Source: Malurus cyaneus samueli
Lineage: Eukaryota > Chordata > Aves > Passeriformes > Maluridae
Length of the DNA stretch: 64,000 nt
Direction: 5' to 3'
Assembly (NCBI GenBank): GCA_009741485.1
Contig: CM019215.1
Span: 76,139,916-76,203,915, forward strand
Made by a program: the position numbers and the translations under genes
In this document: positions 60,382 to 64,000 of the stretch, one piece after another
How positions within the stretch are numbered: position 1 is the first letter of the stretch
Layout: every line of letters starts with the position of its first letter
The notes under the pieces: model-generated
Told to the model about the DNA's origin: nothing
Seen by the model: the letters and a program-made list of their open reading frames with translations, nothing else
Database searches by the model: none

Positions 60382-61481
60382 CAAAGAAATCACTACTGTT
60401 CCACAGGAGAAGTAAAATCTTGAGTGCCACTTTGGATTTACTCCTCAAAAGAAGTGTCTGCCTGTGGCAGTTCTGAAGCTTTGTTCTCAGCTGAAGTGAC
60501 AGACTTGGCTTTATCATTGATGTTCAAATATTTCTTTGCAATTGAAGAGAATGATTCCTTAAGAATGTTCATGGGAGTTTGCGCCTTCTGAGACATGGAT
60601 CAAAAATGGCAGCTACACAAAAGTCTTCTGTCAAATTTCTTCTTTAATTTAAAATTTGAGAACTGTATAATTAAAATTTATATAGAATCCCCTTGAAAAA
60701 CAATGTATTTTGTCTTAAGTGTCACAGATTAAGGAAGCTGCACATAAATTCCAGGAACAAATGTGTTCCCTTACTGCAACATTTGCACTGCATGTGTTTA
60801 ATTTGAATCAAGGTCTCCAGCTAACAGATGCTATATTGTCAAAATGTAAAGAAAGCCTGTATCCATATAATTGTGGTTGAAATTCTTGAAATGCAATTGC
60901 AGCATTTCAGACAGTTGCAGTGTTTCTTATTCTTAAAGATCTGAATGCAGGAGAAAGCAATGTTAATATATTTTACTATACCTTTACAGTAAGACAATTA
61001 CTCTTTTCCTTGATCTCTCACAGTAACACATATTTATTATACCCTTAAAAATCATGCAATGTAAATAAGCAGCTAGACAACATGAGAGTTGGGAGAAAGC
61101 TCAACATTGTTCACAGCTCTTCAGTTTTGAAAGAGTGAGTCTTAATGTTTCCCTAGTGTTTTGTTTGTAGACAGTTGTAAAGAATGAATAGTTACTTCAG
61201 TGAAGGTTAGTGATCTTTACAATGGTGAAAAAAATCAAACTTCTTATTCAAATAGTACTGTGTGTTTTAATTTCTAGAGAGGTCTCTGAAATTATATCTG
61301 TTAATATGTTTAAAGGTAATAAAGCTTATTAGGCTTTGAAATTTGTATTATATTTCATGATCTATCCCTTGAGCAATGGCTTGAATGGAAAAAGTTCATT
61401 TCTATGACCTGATCACCACATATGAATATGTATAATTGTACTAAGTATTTTAAAATAGTCCATTGTACCAAAAGCAATAGA

Positions 61482-61662
61482 AGTTGACACACTGTCCAGA
61501 GAACTGGTGGACGCTCCATCCCTGAAATTCCAAGACTAGGTAAAATAGAACTCTGAGTAACCTGGTCTAGTGTAAGGTATCCCTGCCCATGGCAGGGCCT
61601 TTGGAACGAGATGATCTATAAGATTCCTTCCAACCTAACCATTCTATGATTTTATGACTCAA
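61482..61662 (+). mobile_element. CR1 LINE fragment, extreme 3' end
   Basis: A TGGACGCTCCATCCCTG block, GGCAGGGCCTTTGGAACGAG, ATGATCTATAAGATTCCTTC and the terminal CCATTCTATGATTTTATGA are the classic CR1 3' end with its ATTCTATGAT-type repeat. Only about 180 bases remain, as is usual for 5'-truncated CR1 copies. Confidence 0.9.
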
Positions 61663-61700
61663 AAATGATAAAAAGGCAATATTAGCATAACACATCGTAT

Positions 61701-62262
61701 TGTTTTGCTGGTTTTGGCTAGGAGGGAGTTAGTTTTCTTCATGGTAGCTAGTAGGGGAGTGGGTTTTGAATTTTTTCTGGAAACAGGGTTGATAACAAAA
61801 ATATGCTTTTGTTATTGCTGAGCAGGGCTTACACAGAGTTAAGGCCTTTTCTGCTTCTTGTTCTGCCCTGCTGGTGAAGAGGTTCAATATGAAGAATTTG
61901 GAAGGGGACACAGCCAGGACAGTTGACCCCAATTGACCAAGGGTTCAATTCTGTCAGTTATTACAGATCTGTCCGGGGGTTTATGGAGTGATGCTGTTTG
62001 CCTTCCCGAGTCACAGCTGTGTGAGATGGGGCCCTGCTTTCCTGGAGATGGCTGAACACCAGTCTGCCCATGGGAAGTGGTGAATTCATTCCTTGTTTTG
62101 CTATGCTTGAATGTGGGACTTCTGCTTTACTTTTTGAACTGTTTTTGTCAACCCACAAGCTTTCTCATCTTTACCCTTCCAATTCTTTCCCCTACACAGC
62201 TGATGGGGAATGAGTGAACAGCTGTATGGGACTTGTTCACTGGTTGGGGATAAGCCATGACA
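61701..62262 (+). mobile_element. ERVL-type solo LTR, nearly full length
   Basis: The most complete member in the window. It opens at TGTTTTGCTGGTTTTGG and shows GAGTTAGTTTTCTTCATGG, GATAACAAAAATATGC, the GGGGACACAGCCAGGACAGTTGA block, GGAGATGGCTGAACACC, TTGTTTTGCTATGC and GAATGAGTGAACAGCTG, and ends CCATGACA. The start TG and end CA fit LTR ends. A middle stretch near 61940-61990 (the TATA region) is altered or lost. The flanks GTAT and ATTGTAT are only weakly alike, so the target-site duplication is unclear. Confidence 0.87.
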
Positions 62263-62930
62263 ATTGTATAGATGTCATTATCTTGTTCCAGTAAAATGGG
62301 GTTTCATCTGTATCTTTGTTCTTCAGTCACAAAGGGACATTTAGTAAGAGTAAAGATCTGGTGGTTTTCTTAAAAAAAATTTCTGAAAGAAGGCTTTGTG
62401 TTAAGCAATTGTACATTTTATTCAGCACTATTTTATATAGTCTGTTTTTACAGTTTTCAGTCTTTGCTCTTATATCTTGTTCTTCTATTACAGACTCAAG
62501 AAAGAGAGAAAAAGAAAAAAAAATATTTTCCTTAGGCTACTAACAGACGTGAATATACATACTTTTATTTTTTAGTAAAAAGGCAAAATAATCTGGTCTC
62601 AAGTATTAATGGTTCACAGTACATGTTATTTTAGCAGAATGATTTCGAGTAGCATTCTTAATTGATGTGTATTCTGTTCTGTAATTCAGCTTGTAAGTGT
62701 CCTTCTGTACCCATTTAAATGATACTTGCATTCAGCTTAAGATAATTATGATGAAAATTATGTAATATATAAAATGATACAGTCTTACACTTTCAGTTCT
62801 GTCCAAAGGGTTATTTTCAGCTATTTCAGAAGGTAAATATTGACATGAAATTTTTAAAATAAGGTAGCTGTAAACACTTGTATTTTTTTAGCTGTTAATG
62901 TTCGTCTTACTGAGGGTGTACTTAATGCTC
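62263..62930. other. Unique AT-rich non-coding DNA
   Basis: No gene or repeat family was recognised. Confidence 0.6.
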
Positions 62931-62990
62931 TCATTCATAAAATTGATAAAGATATAAAACAGTTCCCAGTACTGAGCCCTGGGTAATACC
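62931..62990 (-). mobile_element. Short CR1 LINE fragment, RT region
   Basis: About 60 bases, of which AAAGATATAAAACAG and CCCAGTACTGAGCCCTGGG match the complement of the CR1 tract that encodes the SVLGP block and the following residues. Too short for subfamily placement. Confidence 0.75.
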
Positions 62991-64000
62991 AAAAAAAATT
63001 GTCTTACTTCACAAAACTGACAATTATAGGAAATAGCAATGAAATGCTGGTACAAGGGATGGCACCTTGATAAACTGGAGGGAGTTTAAACCTTTCTTCT
63101 CTACAGCAGGTAAAGCTCAACAAAAGGAGTATACTTTTAATATATAGATCAATTTAAAAAAAAAATTGTTAGCCAGATCACTGTAGCATATTGGTTTTCT
63201 AAAGCAAGGAATAGTTCTGTGAGTACAGCTGACTGCTGCTGAGGGTCTGAATCCTGCTACAGGCCATTAAAATTCAACATCACTGCAGCTTTAGCATCTA
63301 TCATTAACATTCTACTAGAATGAAGTAGAATTGATGTTGTGGTGTGCATAAGCCAGCAGCAACGAATACTGGACAACCTGTGCTTTCTCAGCATAGCTTA
63401 GCCCACCTCTCTTGAGTCAGGGTATTTAAATAGAGGCTCTTCAAACCAAATTTCAAGGAACAAAAAGAAAATATATTTATTTTCAATTGCAAATATACAT
63501 GTGCATTTCAGCCTGCCTGAAGGCCCTCACTCATTTTAAGATCACTGTAATTCTGTTGCTCTACATGACTCTAAAACTTTATTGTACAATTTTTCTCACT
63601 TTTGTTTGACCGTTTTGCTTTGAAACTTACAATTGCTGCTTTCCCAAATTTATGGCAAAGGACTAGCCAGCAAAAATGGAACTTACAAATAGTCAGTAGA
63701 TTTGCTCCAACATAACCCCAGTTCAACCACCCAGAGTTGTGTGATGATAATGCTGTAGAGAAAGAAGTTCACAGCTGTCTGCTCTCAAAACCCAGGAAGA
63801 ATGTACCCTCTCTTGGGACGTTTACAGACCTATCTGGAGCAACAGTTAAACATAGAAGATTGTGATAATGCTGTTATGAGCAAGCACAATAGGAGTATGT
63901 CTGGCTTTTAAGGCAGTACAGCTGAACAATCTTTTAGTTTTTTCCTTAAAGAATATGTGCCAAACTGCTTTCAATGCATGGTCTGCTCATTAGACGTCAC
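62991..64000. other. Unique non-coding DNA
   Basis: No gene, repeat family or notable structure was recognised up to the window end. Confidence 0.6.

Larger units (their letters stand above)
59666..61481. other. Unique non-coding DNA with poly-A and polypurine tracts
   Basis: No gene was recognised. The 163-codon minus frame 60517-60026 runs through a poly-A tract and a polypurine tract, giving long Phe runs, and is rejected as coding. Confidence 0.55.

Noticed and set aside
60026..60517. A 163-codon minus-strand open frame
   Set aside because: It crosses a 27-base poly-A and a polypurine tract, which give long Phe runs. There is no domain and no plausible composition.
1..64000. Bacterial-type features such as operons, CRISPR arrays, riboswitches and terminators
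   Set aside because: None was seen, and the repeat content shows that this is vertebrate nuclear DNA.

Overview
The window reads as non-coding DNA from a bird, most likely a neoavian or passerine. Seven copies or remnants of one LTR of the ERVL type are present in a form I associate with songbird genomes, and fragments of the avian CR1 LINE occur at seven unique sites plus two rearranged copies. The sequence is AT-rich with many short poly-A/poly-T runs. I found no convincing protein-coding exon, tRNA, rRNA or CRISPR array. The longest open frames are antisense to repeats or are low-complexity translations of poly-purine tracts, so the window is best read as intergenic or intronic.

Region by region: 1-19.4 kb is mostly unique DNA with two CR1 fragments (about 1.47-1.90 kb on minus, 3.0-3.54 kb on plus), an ERVL-type LTR split by a roughly 0.85-kb insert (7.73-9.22 kb, containing a GAGT microsatellite) and an LTR remnant near 14.6 kb. 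From 19.4 to 49.7 kb the window is dominated by three copies of one segment: copy A (19456-29187, forward), copy B (29286-35187, inverted, covering only the right half) and copy C (39043-49636, forward, starting directly after a 25-N gap). A and B form a palindrome with arms of about 4.85 kb. About 3.8 kb of sequence not seen elsewhere, ending in a CR1 fragment, lies between B and the gap. From 49.7 to 64 kb the DNA is again mostly unique, with a diverged CR1, two LTRs, another CR1 3' end, strong microsatellites (TTTGC, TTTC, AT) and a 10-N gap with a 177-bp near-identical duplication on its two sides.

The most notable structure is the A/B/C rearrangement. At several informative sites B and C agree against A, including a shared 4-bp deletion, while C carries many private one-base indels. 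That pattern fits two haplotypes or paralogues plus one copy built from noisy reads. It leaves open a real young palindrome or inverted duplication versus a fold-back or chimeric assembly with a retained duplicate. No gene network can be described because no functional gene was identified.
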